Source: Kribbella jejuensis
GTDB lineage: Bacteria > Actinomycetota > Actinomycetes > Propionibacteriales > Kribbellaceae
Direction of reading: 5' to 3'
Length of the DNA: 64,000 bases
NCBI RefSeq assembly: GCF_006715085.1
Contig: NZ_VFMM01000001.1
Location: 2,852,001 to 2,916,000, forward strand
Shown here: positions 7,721-16,753 of the stretch, in pieces
How the letters are laid out: the number at the start of each line of letters is the position of its first letter
Numbering within the stretch: the first letter of the stretch is position 1
Made by a program: the position numbers and the translations under genes
Notes under the pieces: model-generated
The model's database searches: none
What the model saw: only the letters and a program-made list of their open reading frames with translations
What the model was told of the DNA's origin: nothing

Positions 7721-8410
7721 GACCACCGCCGCGACCGTCCAGACCGCGGCGAGCACCGCCATCGCGAACACGTCGCCGTTCTCCTCGTCGAAGAGCAGGA
7801 TCAGCGCGAGGTTGACGGCGGCGTGTGCCGCGGTCGCGACGACGAGGTTGGTACGGCGTGCGCCCTGGAGCACCGCGCCCATCACCACGGACAACGCGAT
7901 CGCCATCACCACGAACAGGCCCATGTAGACGAGACCGTTGGCGAATCCACCGATGTGCCAGAAGCCCCACAGCACGCCGACGATCAGCGAGGAACGCAGT
8001 ACCGAGAAGCGCGTCTGTAGATACGGTTGCAGGTACGCGCGCCAGCCGAGTTCCTCGCCCGCCGCGCCGACGATCATGGTGATCACCAACGTCCAGAACG
8101 GGAACGGCAGATGGTCCGTCCGCCACGACCGTCCTGCGACCACGTGGACGAGCACCGACACCAGGATGACCGCGACCACGATGCCGATGACCAACACGCT
8201 CCGCCCGGCGGCGAGCCGCACCGGAGTGAACCGCGCGTCGACGCGCGTCGTACGGCGGAACAGCAGGAACATCACGCCCACGCCGAGCGCCGGCGCGAAC
8301 TGGACCAGCTGGATCAGGTCCGGACTCGGACCGGTCGCCGCCTGCAGCGCGTTCAGGATCCCACTGAAGATCATCGTGGCCAGGTAGAAGACCGCCACCC
8401 GCAAGAACAC
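7655..8410 (-). CDS. CPBP-family intramembrane metalloprotease
   Basis: 251 residues with about seven or eight hydrophobic segments. The diagnostic motifs of the CPBP/Abi (Rce1-like) family are present: EELGWRAYL (paired Glu), a second motif in VLWGFWHIGG with the catalytic His, and a late HAAVN. It is a membrane-embedded peptidase or a non-catalytic scaffold; in bacteria, substrates are seldom known. It begins 2 bp after the stop of the TetR gene, so the two form one operon and the TetR protein probably controls it. The final 66 bp overlap the SDR gene tail to tail. Confidence 0.88.
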   Translation of the reverse strand: MFLRVAVFYLATMIFSGILNALQAATGPSPDLIQLVQFAPALGVGVMFLLFRRTTRVDARFTPVRLAAGRSVLVIGIVVAVILVSVLVHVVAGRSWRTDHLPFPFWTLVITMIVGAAGEELGWRAYLQPYLQTRFSVLRSSLIVGVLWGFWHIGGFANGLVYMGLFVVMAIALSVVMGAVLQGARRTNLVVATAAHAAVNLALILLFDEENGDVFAMAVLAAVWTVAAVVLTQVRRTVEVEDRAAGPVCVG

Positions 8411-8412
8411 TG

Positions 8413-9003
8413 CTACTCCTGGATGAGATAGGGCGCGATCATCAGGTCGAGCTGCTCGGTGAGGAACTCGGTCAGCGAGCCCCAGCCGTTCACCGCCCAG
8501 ACCTGGAGCGCGCCGTTGAAACAGACAAGGGTGTGCCGCGCCAGCGCCGGCACGTCGGTGTCCGCGCGCAGCTCGCCCGCCGCCACCGCCGCCCGGTAGA
8601 ACCGGTCACAGCTGTCGACGATCGCGGCGGAGTGCGCCAGCGCGTGCTGCCGGAACTCCGGATCCGCGACGTCGAGCTGGACGAAACCGAGACCGTTGCC
8701 GAGCTGCTCGCGGTTGTCTATGTGCGCGACCGCGGTCAGCGCGAAGTCCCGCAGCGTGGCCAGCGGTGAGGTGTTGCGGCCGGCAACCAGCTCGGCCAGC
8801 CGCTGGACCATGACCGGCGAGCGGGCGGCGGACGCGAGCAGCAGACCGCGCTTCGAACCGAACCGCTGCATCAGGGTCGGTGGCGCCAGACCGACGCGGG
8901 CCCCGACCGCCGCGAGGGTCAGTTTCACCGGGCCGAGCTCGGCCAGCACCTCGCGGGTCGCGTCGAGGATCACGTCGTCGCTGACCAGCCGTGGCCGGGC
9001 CAT
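8413..9003 (-). CDS. TetR-family regulator of the CPBP operon
   Basis: 196 residues from ATG 9003. The alternative ATG 9033 would place the operator-like palindrome inside the coding start, so the shorter form (MARPRLVSDD) is preferred. The N-terminal HTH is clear: ILDATREVLAELGPVKLTLAAVGARVGLAPPTLMQRFGSKRGLLLAS. The C-terminal ligand domain is all-helical with Trp near the end. It is co-transcribed with the membrane protease (2-bp gap). Likely a self-repressor acting through TTCGT-N6-ACGAA; ligand unknown. Confidence 0.88.
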   Translation of the reverse strand: MARPRLVSDDVILDATREVLAELGPVKLTLAAVGARVGLAPPTLMQRFGSKRGLLLASAARSPVMVQRLAELVAGRNTSPLATLRDFALTAVAHIDNREQLGNGLGFVQLDVADPEFRQHALAHSAAIVDSCDRFYRAAVAAGELRADTDVPALARHTLVCFNGALQVWAVNGWGSLTEFLTEQLDLMIAPYLIQE

Positions 9004-9032
9004 CCGGTCGCCTCCGAGTTTGTGAATCGCCA

Positions 9033-9048
9033 TTCGTTAATACACGAA
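9033..9048. promoter_or_regulatory. Inverted repeat TTCGT-N6-ACGAA, putative TetR operator
   Basis: A perfect 5-6-5 palindrome 30 bp upstream of the TetR start in a locally AT-rich promoter segment. Placement suits autorepression of the TetR-CPBP operon. Confidence 0.5.
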
Positions 9049-9198
9049 ATCGTAACAGATCCTTGTTGGATCAGTTAGTCAGTGACAACGGGTAAGCGTT
9101 CGGACACCGTGTCAGTCGTGGAGAGGGGTCCGAGGCGTGTGCCCGCCGTCCGGTGCACCCGTCCGTCGCCGGGCACGTCGTACTACGGGAGCCTCTTC

Positions 9199-11484
9199 AT
9201 GCGTTTCGCCCGCATCACCCTGGGTCTGTTGCTGACGCTGTCAGGCCTGGCGGCCACTGTCGCCGGAGCGGTCGCAGCCTTCTGGCTGGTCGGCCCGGAC
9301 AACACGATCACCACCCCCAGCCGACAGCTCGCCAGTACGGGCCTCGCGGTCGTCAGCGCACCGTCGCTGCTGGACCGGCACGGCCCGACGCTGCACGTCA
9401 GCGCGACCGGCGACAAGCCGCTGTTCATCGGCGTCGGTCAGGACCTGGATGTTCGCGACTACCTCTCCGGGGTTGCGCACACGCAACTGGTTCGGTTCGA
9501 CCTGCCGGCCACGTTCGGCACGCAGGAGATGCGTGGTCGCACCAACAAGTTGACGCCGCCCGGTGAGCTGGACTGGTGGGTCGCGCAGTCCGCCACCGGT
9601 GCACAGTCGCTCAGCTGGCCGGTCCAGGACGGGCGGTACGACGTCGTCGTGATGAACGCGGACGGCTCACCCGCGGTCGGCGCCCACGTCACCTTCGGCA
9701 TCCAACTCCACCGCCTCTTCGGCATCTGCCTACTCATCCTCGGCGCCGGCATCCTGGTCCTCGCGTTCGGCCTATGGCTCCTCGGCCACCGCCGCCCCGC
9801 CTCTGAGACCGCCGCGGTCCGCGAGGTCGCCGCGGTCGCTGCGGTCGGCGGAGTCGCTGGGGTCGCTGCGGTCGGCGGAGTCGCGGGGGTCGCCGGGGTC
9901 GCCGACACCACCGAGCTCCCGACCGCCAAGAACACCCGCATCCCGGTCCTGGTCTCAGCTCCCGCACAACCCGCGGACAACACCCCCGCCTACCACGTCT
10001 CCCCCTTCCACCCCCACCGAGTAAGCCCCTTCGCCCCGGTCGAGGAGGAAGCGGAAGAGGACGCGACGCCAGCTGCATCCGTGGAAGAAACCACCGAGCC
10101 GGCTCCGGCGGCGGTCCCAGCCGCTTCACCACACCCGGTGGAGGAGCCCGCTCCGTTGGCGGCGTCGGTTGCGGAGACTCCGACGTCGGTTGCGGACCTG
10201 GTTGCTCCGGAAGTGCCGGAGCATCCCGCGCTGGTACGGACGGCCGTGGCGCGGACTGCGCCGGTTGCTGTTCCGGCGGCGCCGATGTTCATGTCGGCGG
10301 CTGCGGTCGCGCGGGCGAAGGCCCCCGTACTGATCGGCGTCGGTGCGGCGCAGCGGTACGACCAGCACCAGCAGCCGCAGTACGAAGAACCGGCAGCCAG
10401 CGAACCGACGTACGACGAAACAGCTGCCGTCGAGGCGAAGGACGTCGACATCGTGCCGTTGGAGGAGTCGCCGGAGTTTGTTCGGAGTGATGAGGCGGTG
10501 CGGCGGACGGCGGCGTTGTTGGCTTCGGGGGCTATGTTGCTGACGGCGACTAGTTGTGGGTTGATGCCGGCGAAGAACAGTCTGACGGTGCCGGACAGCC
10601 GGCCCGCGGTGACGCTGGCGGATGCGCAGGCGGTGGTCCAGCGGTACAACCAGCTCAACAACCAGGCGAACCGCACCCGCGACGGCAAGCTGTCCGCGAC
10701 CATCGAGGGCAACCCGACGCTCGCGCAGACGCTGGCCGGCTTCGAGATCGGGCGGAAGCTCGACGCGGCCGGCAAGGAGGTGTCGAAACCGTTCAGCTAC
10801 ACCGACCCGGAGATCGGCGCCCCGCAGTTCTCGTCGTACCCGATGCGCTTCGTGGTCAGCTCCGGCGTCTCGAACGCGCCGGGCAGCCGGCAACTCGGCG
10901 TCTGGCAGCGGGAGAACGCCGGCAGCCCATGGCTGCTCACCCACTCGGTCTACCCCGCGAAGTCAGCCGGCGTACCGTCCCTCGACGGCCTCCGCACCCC
11001 CGACGCGGCCGACCTGAACAACCTCCGCTCCCAGCCGGCCGCCGTCGCCCGGGACCTCGCGGCGTACCTGACCGGTGGGCCGAAGGCTCCGCAGGCGAGC
11101 AGTTTCGCCAAGTCGGCGAGCCTCACCAACCTGCTCGAGCTGCGCACGAAGGCGAAGACCGCCGACACGGCCGAGCCGTACATCGCGAGCGTCACCGACG
11201 CGTTCCTCCCGTCCGGCGAACCGCTCGCGTTCATCACCTCGAACGGCGACGCGCTGGTGTTCCTGGCGCTCACCGAGCAGTACCTGCAGCGCGTCGAGCC
11301 GGGCTCGAACGCGTACTGGACGAGCGGCGAGGCGACCGCGTTCAGCAGCATGGTGAAGTACACGCAGAGCCTGCACCAGGACTACCTGCACCAGGTCGCG
11401 CTGGTGATCCCGTCAAAGGCGTCCGGCAAGGCCGTCCAGGTCCTGTCGATCGATCCTCAACTGGTCGGCGCAGGCGGCGTCTGA
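9199..11484 (+). CDS. Large membrane protein with an internal lipoprotein-like segment
   Basis: 761 residues from ATG 9199, with GGGAG about 8 bp upstream. Residues 1-30 and ~172-198 are TM helices bounding an extracytoplasmic beta-rich domain. Then comes VAAVGGVAGVA low-complexity repeat and a long Pro/Ala/Glu linker (~205-430). At ~434-454 a segment VRRTAALLASGAMLLTATSC looks exactly like a complete lipoprotein signal peptide with lipobox TATSC. It is followed by a ~300-residue soluble domain (VPDSRPAVTLADAQAVVQRY onward) of the type found alone as a lipoprotein in other actinobacteria (family memory). The frame is continuous, so it is either a fusion or two overlapping cistrons using GTG 10498. 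Function unknown. Confidence 0.72.
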   Translation: MRFARITLGLLLTLSGLAATVAGAVAAFWLVGPDNTITTPSRQLASTGLAVVSAPSLLDRHGPTLHVSATGDKPLFIGVGQDLDVRDYLSGVAHTQLVRFDLPATFGTQEMRGRTNKLTPPGELDWWVAQSATGAQSLSWPVQDGRYDVVVMNADGSPAVGAHVTFGIQLHRLFGICLLILGAGILVLAFGLWLLGHRRPASETAAVREVAAVAAVGGVAGVAAVGGVAGVAGVADTTELPTAKNTRIPVLVSAPAQPADNTPAYHVSPFHPHRVSPFAPVEEEAEEDATPAASVEETTEPAPAAVPAASPHPVEEPAPLAASVAETPTSVADLVAPEVPEHPALVRTAVARTAPVAVPAAPMFMSAAAVARAKAPVLIGVGAAQRYDQHQQPQYEEPAASEPTYDETAAVEAKDVDIVPLEESPEFVRSDEAVRRTAALLASGAMLLTATSCGLMPAKNSLTVPDSRPAVTLADAQAVVQRYNQLNNQANRTRDGKLSATIEGNPTLAQTLAGFEIGRKLDAAGKEVSKPFSYTDPEIGAPQFSSYPMRFVVSSGVSNAPGSRQLGVWQRENAGSPWLLTHSVYPAKSAGVPSLDGLRTPDAADLNNLRSQPAAVARDLAAYLTGGPKAPQASSFAKSASLTNLLELRTKAKTADTAEPYIASVTDAFLPSGEPLAFITSNGDALVFLALTEQYLQRVEPGSNAYWTSGEATAFSSMVKYTQSLHQDYLHQVALVIPSKASGKAVQVLSIDPQLVGAGGV

Positions 11485-11873
11485 CGACCGCGGCCGAGCA
11501 GCCACCGCCAGCGTGGCTGCTCGGTCACGACACAAGCGACCGCAAGGACGCTGACGACCACGGTGACAGCCGCCGGCCAGGCATACCAGGCGGCCACCAC
11601 GGCGGCGACCAACTGCAGCAGGACCATCACGACGGTGACGATCCCAGGCACCGGAACGACGACGCGCGGCTTGTCGCCTGGTGTCTGGAAGACCGTCGGC
11701 AGCCCGATCAGCACGACCACCGAGCCGATGGCGAGCCACGGGCTGTGCGACCAGAGCGCCCAGGGCGCACCGATCCAGGCGACCAGTTCGGTGGTGAACC
11801 GCAGCGCCGCGGCGAGACGGCTGTCCGGCGCGGACGCGGACGTCGGGTCGGACGGCGGAGAGTGCATCGTCAC
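11457..11873 (-). CDS. YrdB/DUF2568-like small membrane protein
   Basis: 138 residues with four TM helices after a short polar N-terminus. The start LRFTTELVAWIGAPWALWSH, a central IGLPTVFQTPGDKPRVVVPV and two late helices match the pattern of DUF2568 (YrdB) proteins, small integral membrane proteins of unknown role. GTG 11873 or ATG 11867 could start it; neither has a strong ribosome site. It overlaps the upstream gene's end by 28 bp tail to tail. Not obviously in an operon. Confidence 0.65.
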   Translation of the reverse strand: MTMHSPPSDPTSASAPDSRLAAALRFTTELVAWIGAPWALWSHSPWLAIGSVVVLIGLPTVFQTPGDKPRVVVPVPGIVTVVMVLLQLVAAVVAAWYAWPAAVTVVVSVLAVACVVTEQPRWRWLLGRGRQTPPAPTS

Positions 11874-11992
11874 GGCGCCAACAATGACACCTCGAGCGGT
11901 TTGTTGAGAAGTCAGCGGTAAGCGGTTGCCGAAAGATAGTTTCTACTGATTGACTCCCGGGGTCAGGTTTTCCCATCCGCCCGGGAGTACCA

Positions 11993-14443
11993 GTGGATCT
12001 CACCCGTCGCCGCCTGCTGTCCTTCGTTCCCGCCACCGCTCTGCTGACCGCCGTACGACCGGCCTCGGCCGCGCGCGCCGCCGCGACCGCCGCCGACCCC
12101 GGCGCACTGCTGGCGAACGCGATCGCGATCTACGCCGGTACGGCGGAATCCAACGCACGTCCCGAGGTCGCCGCGAAGATCGCCGCGATCGACAGCACCG
12201 CCCGTACCTGGCTGTCCGCCCTCGACCGGGCCGGCACCGGCCAGCTGTTCGCGGGCCTCCCGCTCGGTACGAGCGATCCGAACCTGAGCTCGTCGTACCA
12301 GCACCTGTACGAGATCGCGCTCGCGTACCGCCGTCCCGGACCGGCCTCCACCCTGCAGACCTCGGCTGTCCGCGACCGAATCGTGAACGGCCTGATCTGG
12401 CTGCACGACAACTACTACGGCGACCAGTCGAAGGGGTACTACGGCAACTGGTTCACCTGGGAGATCGGCATCTCCACGTTCGTCTCGAAGACGCTCGCGC
12501 TGATCGACGCACCGGCCGACCTGATCACGACGTACGTCGCCTCGATGGACGCGTACCTGCGGAACGGGAAGAACGGCGACGTCGACCTCGACTCGCGGTT
12601 CCACACCGGCGCGAACCTTGTGGACATCACCGCGAACCGCGTACTGCAGGGCGCGCTGCTGAAGGACGACGCCCGGATCCGGAAGGCGCTGCAGGACCAG
12701 TTCACCGTGTTCGCGACGGTCGACCCGTACAACCTGCAGCACGGCGTCACCGACGGGTACTACGCGGACGGTTCGTTCATCCAGCACGCGTCGGTCGCGT
12801 ACACGGGCTCGTACGGCAAGGGCCTGCTGAGCCGCGTCGTCCAGACGATCAAGGTGCTCGCCGGGACGGAGTACGCGCAGGGAGACGACCTGGTCGGCGT
12901 GGTGCAGGGCTGGGTCGAGCACGGGTTCGCGCCGTTGATCTTCGAGGGCTGGATGATGGAGATCGTCAAGGGCCGCGCGGTCTCGCGGACCGGTACCGGG
13001 TACGACGACGTGGCGGTGATCGTCGAGGCGATCGTGGACCTCGCGGACTATGCGGCCGGGGCGGATGCGCAGCGGCTGAAGGCGTTCGCGAAGTTCACGG
13101 CGCGACCGACGATCAACGTGAACAGCTTCGTGTCCCCGGTCAGCATCGGGCGGTTCGCCGACCTCACGGCGGATCCGTCGATCGTGCCGGCCGATCTGAA
13201 TCCGCCGGCGCTCAGTACGGCGTTCAACGCGATGGACCGTACGGTGCACCGGCGGCCGGGGTACGCGTTCGCGTTGGCGCGGAACTCGACGCGGATCAGC
13301 AAGTACGAGTACATGAGCGGGGAGAACCTGCTGCCGTGGTTCCAGGGCGACGGCGCGCACTACCTGTACCTGTCCGGGCAGGACCAGACGCAGGCGTACG
13401 GCATCGACTACTTCACGACGGTGTCGCCGTACGCCCTGGCCGGGGTGACCGCGCCGGTCGAAACGCGGAAGTCGGTACCGGAGCTGTACGGAACGGCGTA
13501 CTACGACAACGCCGCACTCGGCTTCACCGCGTCGTCGGAGTCGCAGAACACGTACGTCTACTTCCCGGTCGGCATGAATACGTATTCAGGCGGCGCGACC
13601 CTGGACGCGTACAGCGCCGTCGGGTGGATTCAGTCCGACGACTACGCGTACGCCTCCCGCGCCGAACTCCCGCCCGACTTCGTCACCTACAAGAACGCCG
13701 GCGCCACGAAGTCCTGGTTCCTGCTGGACAACGAGATCGTCGTACTGGCCGCAAATGTCGGCGACGACACCCGCGAGGTAACCACCACCCTCGACACCAG
13801 AATCGCCGCACCGGGCGCTCCGGTTCAAGTGATCGACGACGACCCACGATGGCTGCACTACTCCGACGGCACAGTTGCCATGGGCTACTACTTCCTGCAA
13901 CCGGCCGCTGTCTCGGCAGCCGTCCAGGTTGTCACGCGGAGCCGCCGGGTAGTACGGACGTCCAACCCGGATACCCCTGTCACCAAACAGGTCTTCGCAA
14001 TCACCCACACCCAACCACCGGGCAAGAAGCACACCCTGGCGTACGCATTGGTGCCGAACGCAACGGAATCGGCACTGCGCGGATACCAGCACAATCAGCT
14101 CGCCTTACTCTCGAACACCTTCAAAATGCAGGCGATCCAACATCTCGGCCTTCGCCTGACCGCCGCGAACACGTTCACTCCGGGCCAACACCACCTCGCC
14201 GGACTCACGATCGACGGCCCGGCCTCAGTGCTCATCCGCCGTCAAGCATCGACGACCGAGATCGCCGTCTCCGACCCGACAACCCAACGCGACACTGTCA
14301 CCGTCAACCTGAAAGCGCAGTACCTGAAGGGCGCGGCCCCTGGCGTGCAGGTGCAACGCACGACAACCGGCACCCGCGTAACCTTCGACACCCGTCAGAC
14401 CTACGGAAGCAGCCGGGTGATCAAGCTTCTTCCAGCTTGGTGA
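11993..14443 (+). CDS. Secreted polysaccharide lyase family 8 (hyaluronate/chondroitin/xanthan lyase type)
   Basis: 816 residues from GTG 11993, with GGGAG 8 bp upstream. A Tat-like signal (LTRRRLLSFVPATALLTA) indicates export. The alpha/alpha-toroid domain carries the PL8 catalytic triad by position: Asn208 in TGANLVDI, His265 in DGSFIQH and Tyr274 in YTGSYG. The Arg/Glu region is also present (MDRTVHRRPGYAF, then MSGEN). C-terminal beta-sandwich domains complete the ~750-800-residue family length. It cleaves uronic-acid-containing polysaccharides by beta-elimination outside the cell; the exact substrate cannot be read from sequence. The last 23 bp overlap the convergent MarR gene. Confidence 0.92.
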   Translation: MDLTRRRLLSFVPATALLTAVRPASAARAAATAADPGALLANAIAIYAGTAESNARPEVAAKIAAIDSTARTWLSALDRAGTGQLFAGLPLGTSDPNLSSSYQHLYEIALAYRRPGPASTLQTSAVRDRIVNGLIWLHDNYYGDQSKGYYGNWFTWEIGISTFVSKTLALIDAPADLITTYVASMDAYLRNGKNGDVDLDSRFHTGANLVDITANRVLQGALLKDDARIRKALQDQFTVFATVDPYNLQHGVTDGYYADGSFIQHASVAYTGSYGKGLLSRVVQTIKVLAGTEYAQGDDLVGVVQGWVEHGFAPLIFEGWMMEIVKGRAVSRTGTGYDDVAVIVEAIVDLADYAAGADAQRLKAFAKFTARPTINVNSFVSPVSIGRFADLTADPSIVPADLNPPALSTAFNAMDRTVHRRPGYAFALARNSTRISKYEYMSGENLLPWFQGDGAHYLYLSGQDQTQAYGIDYFTTVSPYALAGVTAPVETRKSVPELYGTAYYDNAALGFTASSESQNTYVYFPVGMNTYSGGATLDAYSAVGWIQSDDYAYASRAELPPDFVTYKNAGATKSWFLLDNEIVVLAANVGDDTREVTTTLDTRIAAPGAPVQVIDDDPRWLHYSDGTVAMGYYFLQPAAVSAAVQVVTRSRRVVRTSNPDTPVTKQVFAITHTQPPGKKHTLAYALVPNATESALRGYQHNQLALLSNTFKMQAIQHLGLRLTAANTFTPGQHHLAGLTIDGPASVLIRRQASTTEIAVSDPTTQRDTVTVNLKAQYLKGAAPGVQVQRTTTGTRVTFDTRQTYGSSRVIKLLPAW

Positions 14444-14918
14444 TCAGCGCCTGCATCGTCCGCAGCGTCGTGCGGAGATCGTCGATGTCGACGGTCTCCG
14501 CCAGCTGCGACGTCCACGGATGCTGCGCGACCGCGATCTGCCGAATCGCGTAGTACCCGGCCTCTGTGCACGCGAGCAACTTGGCCCGCCGATGCGCCGG
14601 ATTGGGACGGTACTCCGCCAGCCCACGCTCGACGAGCAGATCCGCGATCCGCTGCACCCCCTGCCGGCTCACTCCCATGATCCGACCGACGTCGGCAACC
14701 GAGTGCGGCTCCCGCAGTACCCCACCGAGCACCTGCCACCACGCCGCGGTCAGACCGCCGTTGGCGGCCAGCCCTTGCGCGGCCTCCATCAGCCGCGCGT
14801 TCAGCCGGAAGGTGGCGAGTACGACATCGGTCAACGCCGCACCACCTTCCGACTGCGGCCCAGGCTCCGGCCATTCCTCCCGCGGCGGAACCGCCGCGAT
14901 CTCGTCGTTGCGCGTCAT
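14421..14918 (-). CDS. MarR-family regulator
   Basis: 165 residues from ATG 14918, whose ATGA overlaps the stop of the DJ-1 gene (14915-14917), so the pair is co-translated. Winged-helix region: LTAAWWQVLGGVLREPHSVA, then VGRIMGVSRQGVQRIADLLVERGLAEYRPNP and wing HRRAKLLACTEAGYYAIRQI. A 33-bp palindrome directly before the DJ-1 start is the obvious operator for this protein. Its ligand is unknown; MarR regulators paired with DJ-1/PfpI proteins commonly answer to oxidants or electrophiles, which is inference here. Confidence 0.88.
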   Translation of the reverse strand: MTRNDEIAAVPPREEWPEPGPQSEGGAALTDVVLATFRLNARLMEAAQGLAANGGLTAAWWQVLGGVLREPHSVADVGRIMGVSRQGVQRIADLLVERGLAEYRPNPAHRRAKLLACTEAGYYAIRQIAVAQHPWTSQLAETVDIDDLRTTLRTMQALITKLEEA

Positions 14919-15514
14919 CCCACCAGCGTCGCGTAGGCAGCCGGCTCGGCGCGGTGGAACACGCCTTCGTACGCGTCCAGCTTCGGCTCGTCCGCGAGCT
15001 CGAGCCGCTCGAGCACCGCCCGCGCGAACTGCACCGGGGAATCCGGTCCCGCCGTGACCAGATCCCCGTCGATCACCGCACGCGCGTCGACGTACCGATC
15101 CGCACCCTGGTACCCCGTTGCCTGCAGGTATTCCTTGGCCGCGCTCGTGTGCGCCCGCTCGTCCAGCAGTCCGGCCCGCGCCAGCCCGGCGGTCGCTCCA
15201 CAGATCGCCGCTACCGGTACGCCGTCCTCCAGGAACCGCGCCGCCAACTTCGCGAACTCCTCTCCGCCGCCGGCATCCCACTGCCCCGACCCCGCCAGCA
15301 CCAACAGGTCCCCGCCATCCGGCTGCACATCGCCGATCACCACATCCGGCACGATCCGCATCCCACCCATGGTCACGACCGGCTCAGCCGACTCCCCCAC
15401 CGTCGCCACAGTCCACGGCACCCCGGTGAACCGCCCGGTCCGCAACTCCACCAGAAGATGCCCGATCTCCCAGTCCGCAAAGGTCTCGTACACCGCCACA
15501 TAAGCTGTCCTCAT
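14915..15514 (-). CDS. DJ-1/PfpI-family protein
   Basis: 199 residues. Start ATG 15514 is preferred because starts further upstream lie inside the palindromic operator. No Shine-Dalgarno sequence precedes it, so a leaderless transcript is possible. DJ-1/PfpI (class-I glutamine amidotransferase-like) fold: YVAVYETFADWEIGHLL near the start, GGDLLVLAGSGQWD, and the nucleophile elbow VAAICGATAGLARAGLLDE with Cys (~ residue 106), followed by HTS. It resembles the YdeA/protease-I-like group with possible deglycase, amidase or isonitrile-hydratase activity. First gene of a two-gene operon with the MarR regulator. Confidence 0.87.
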   Translation of the reverse strand: MRTAYVAVYETFADWEIGHLLVELRTGRFTGVPWTVATVGESAEPVVTMGGMRIVPDVVIGDVQPDGGDLLVLAGSGQWDAGGGEEFAKLAARFLEDGVPVAAICGATAGLARAGLLDERAHTSAAKEYLQATGYQGADRYVDARAVIDGDLVTAGPDSPVQFARAVLERLELADEPKLDAYEGVFHRAEPAAYATLVG

Positions 15515-15515
15515 A

Positions 15516-15548
15516 GACAACATACTGTCATCACGACAGCATGTTGTC
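15516..15548. promoter_or_regulatory. 33-bp near-perfect palindrome, putative MarR operator
   Basis: Half-sites GACAACAT (15516-15523) and ATGTTGTC (15541-15548) flank an inner pair CTGTC/GACAG. Of 16 base pairs around the centre only two mismatch. It lies 2 bp upstream of the DJ-1 start and just after the MFS stop, so it probably covers the promoter of the DJ-1-MarR operon. Confidence 0.65.
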
Positions 15549-15553
15549 AATAC

Positions 15554-16753
15554 TCACACCGGTGCATCCACCGGCAGACCGGCAGGCGGAGTTTCAGAGG
15601 GTTGAGGTCGGGTTTTCAGCAGGGTGGTGCCGGCCAGGGCGGTCGCGCCGGCGGCGAGGAGCAGGGCGTGGTGTACGTCGAGGGTGGCGAGGAGGTTCGT
15701 CGAGGCGATCAGGGGGACGGTCTGGACGAGGGACAGCAGGGACTGCAGCCGGGTCAGGTGGGACTTCGGCGTACTGCGGACGAACACCGGTGCCAAGTGC
15801 GACGTGAAGAGGCCGATGCCGAAGCCTTGGGTGAAGGTTGCGCCGACGGCGAACGGGATGGACGGCGCGACGGCGAGCGCCGCGATTCCGGCTGCGGCCA
15901 GCAGGCAGCCTGTTCCGCCTGCCAGGCCGGCGCGGTCGAAGCTCCCGAAGCGCGCGACCAACACGGTCACCAGCAATCCGCCGCATACGTTGCCTGCGAC
16001 AACTACACCGGCCTGACCGGCGGACCAGCCGTGCGAGCGGGCGAGCAGCGGTACGCATAACGACGTGACGGGCAGGACGAAGGCCGCGACCAGGGCGACC
16101 ACGCTCAGGATCATTCGCAGTACCGGATCCGCGATCGCTACCCGCAGACCGTCCGCCGCGGCGCGTACGACGGACGGGCGGTCGGCCGGAGGCGGTACGT
16201 CGTACGGCGGTCTGAGCATCAGCAGCACCAGGAACTGTACGGCGAACGTGAGGCCGTCGAGCATGAGCGCCCCGACGAGCCCGACCGAGGCGACGAGGAG
16301 GCCGCTGAGTGGTCCGCCGGCGAGCGTGATCACCTGGGTAGCGGACGTCCGCAAAGCCATTGCCCTAGGCAACTGATCGTCCGAGACGAAGAGCCGGGGC
16401 AGGACCCCGGCCGCAGGCAACCCGAACGCGTCCACGGTGCCAACCGTGATAGACGTGGCCAGCAGCACGCCGGCCGATACGCCGCGGACGCCGACGACCA
16501 ACGCCAGCAGGAAGCAGCACGTGCCGACGATCGCGGTACAGGTGAGCAGCAGGCGTCGCGGGCCGAGACGGTCGCCGAGTACGCCACCGAGCAGGAGGAG
16601 TACGGCGCGGGGCAGGGTGAACCCGGTCAGTACGAGCGCGGCGACCCGCGGGCCGATGCCCGTCGCGGCCCATCCGAGCGCGAAGAACAGCGCGGTGTCG
16701 CCGAGTACCGAGAGGGTAGAACCTGCCAGCCAGCCGTAGTACGCCCGGTTCAC
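15554..16753 (-). CDS. MFS efflux transporter (EntS/MFS_3-like)
   Basis: 399 residues from GTG 16753; GTGA overlaps the MerR stop (16750-16752), so translation is coupled. Twelve TM segments are visible, with the MFS signature between TM2 and TM3 (GGVLGDRLGPRRLLLT) and the loop LPRLFVSDDQLPRAMALRTS typical of the drug/siderophore exporter branch. It should extrude a small molecule by proton antiport. The substrate is unknown, but co-translation with a MerR regulator carrying a sliding-clamp-like domain suggests the regulator's ligand is the exported compound. Confidence 0.9.
   Translation of the reverse strand: MNRAYYGWLAGSTLSVLGDTALFFALGWAATGIGPRVAALVLTGFTLPRAVLLLLGGVLGDRLGPRRLLLTCTAIVGTCCFLLALVVGVRGVSAGVLLATSITVGTVDAFGLPAAGVLPRLFVSDDQLPRAMALRTSATQVITLAGGPLSGLLVASVGLVGALMLDGLTFAVQFLVLLMLRPPYDVPPPADRPSVVRAAADGLRVAIADPVLRMILSVVALVAAFVLPVTSLCVPLLARSHGWSAGQAGVVVAGNVCGGLLVTVLVARFGSFDRAGLAGGTGCLLAAAGIAALAVAPSIPFAVGATFTQGFGIGLFTSHLAPVFVRSTPKSHLTRLQSLLSLVQTVPLIASTNLLATLDVHHALLLAAGATALAGTTLLKTRPQPSETPPAGLPVDAPV

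Noticed and set aside
11950..14553. Second long plus-strand frame across the PL8 lyase
   Set aside because: Arg/Gly/Pro-rich shadow in another phase; the PL8 frame contains the catalytic residues.
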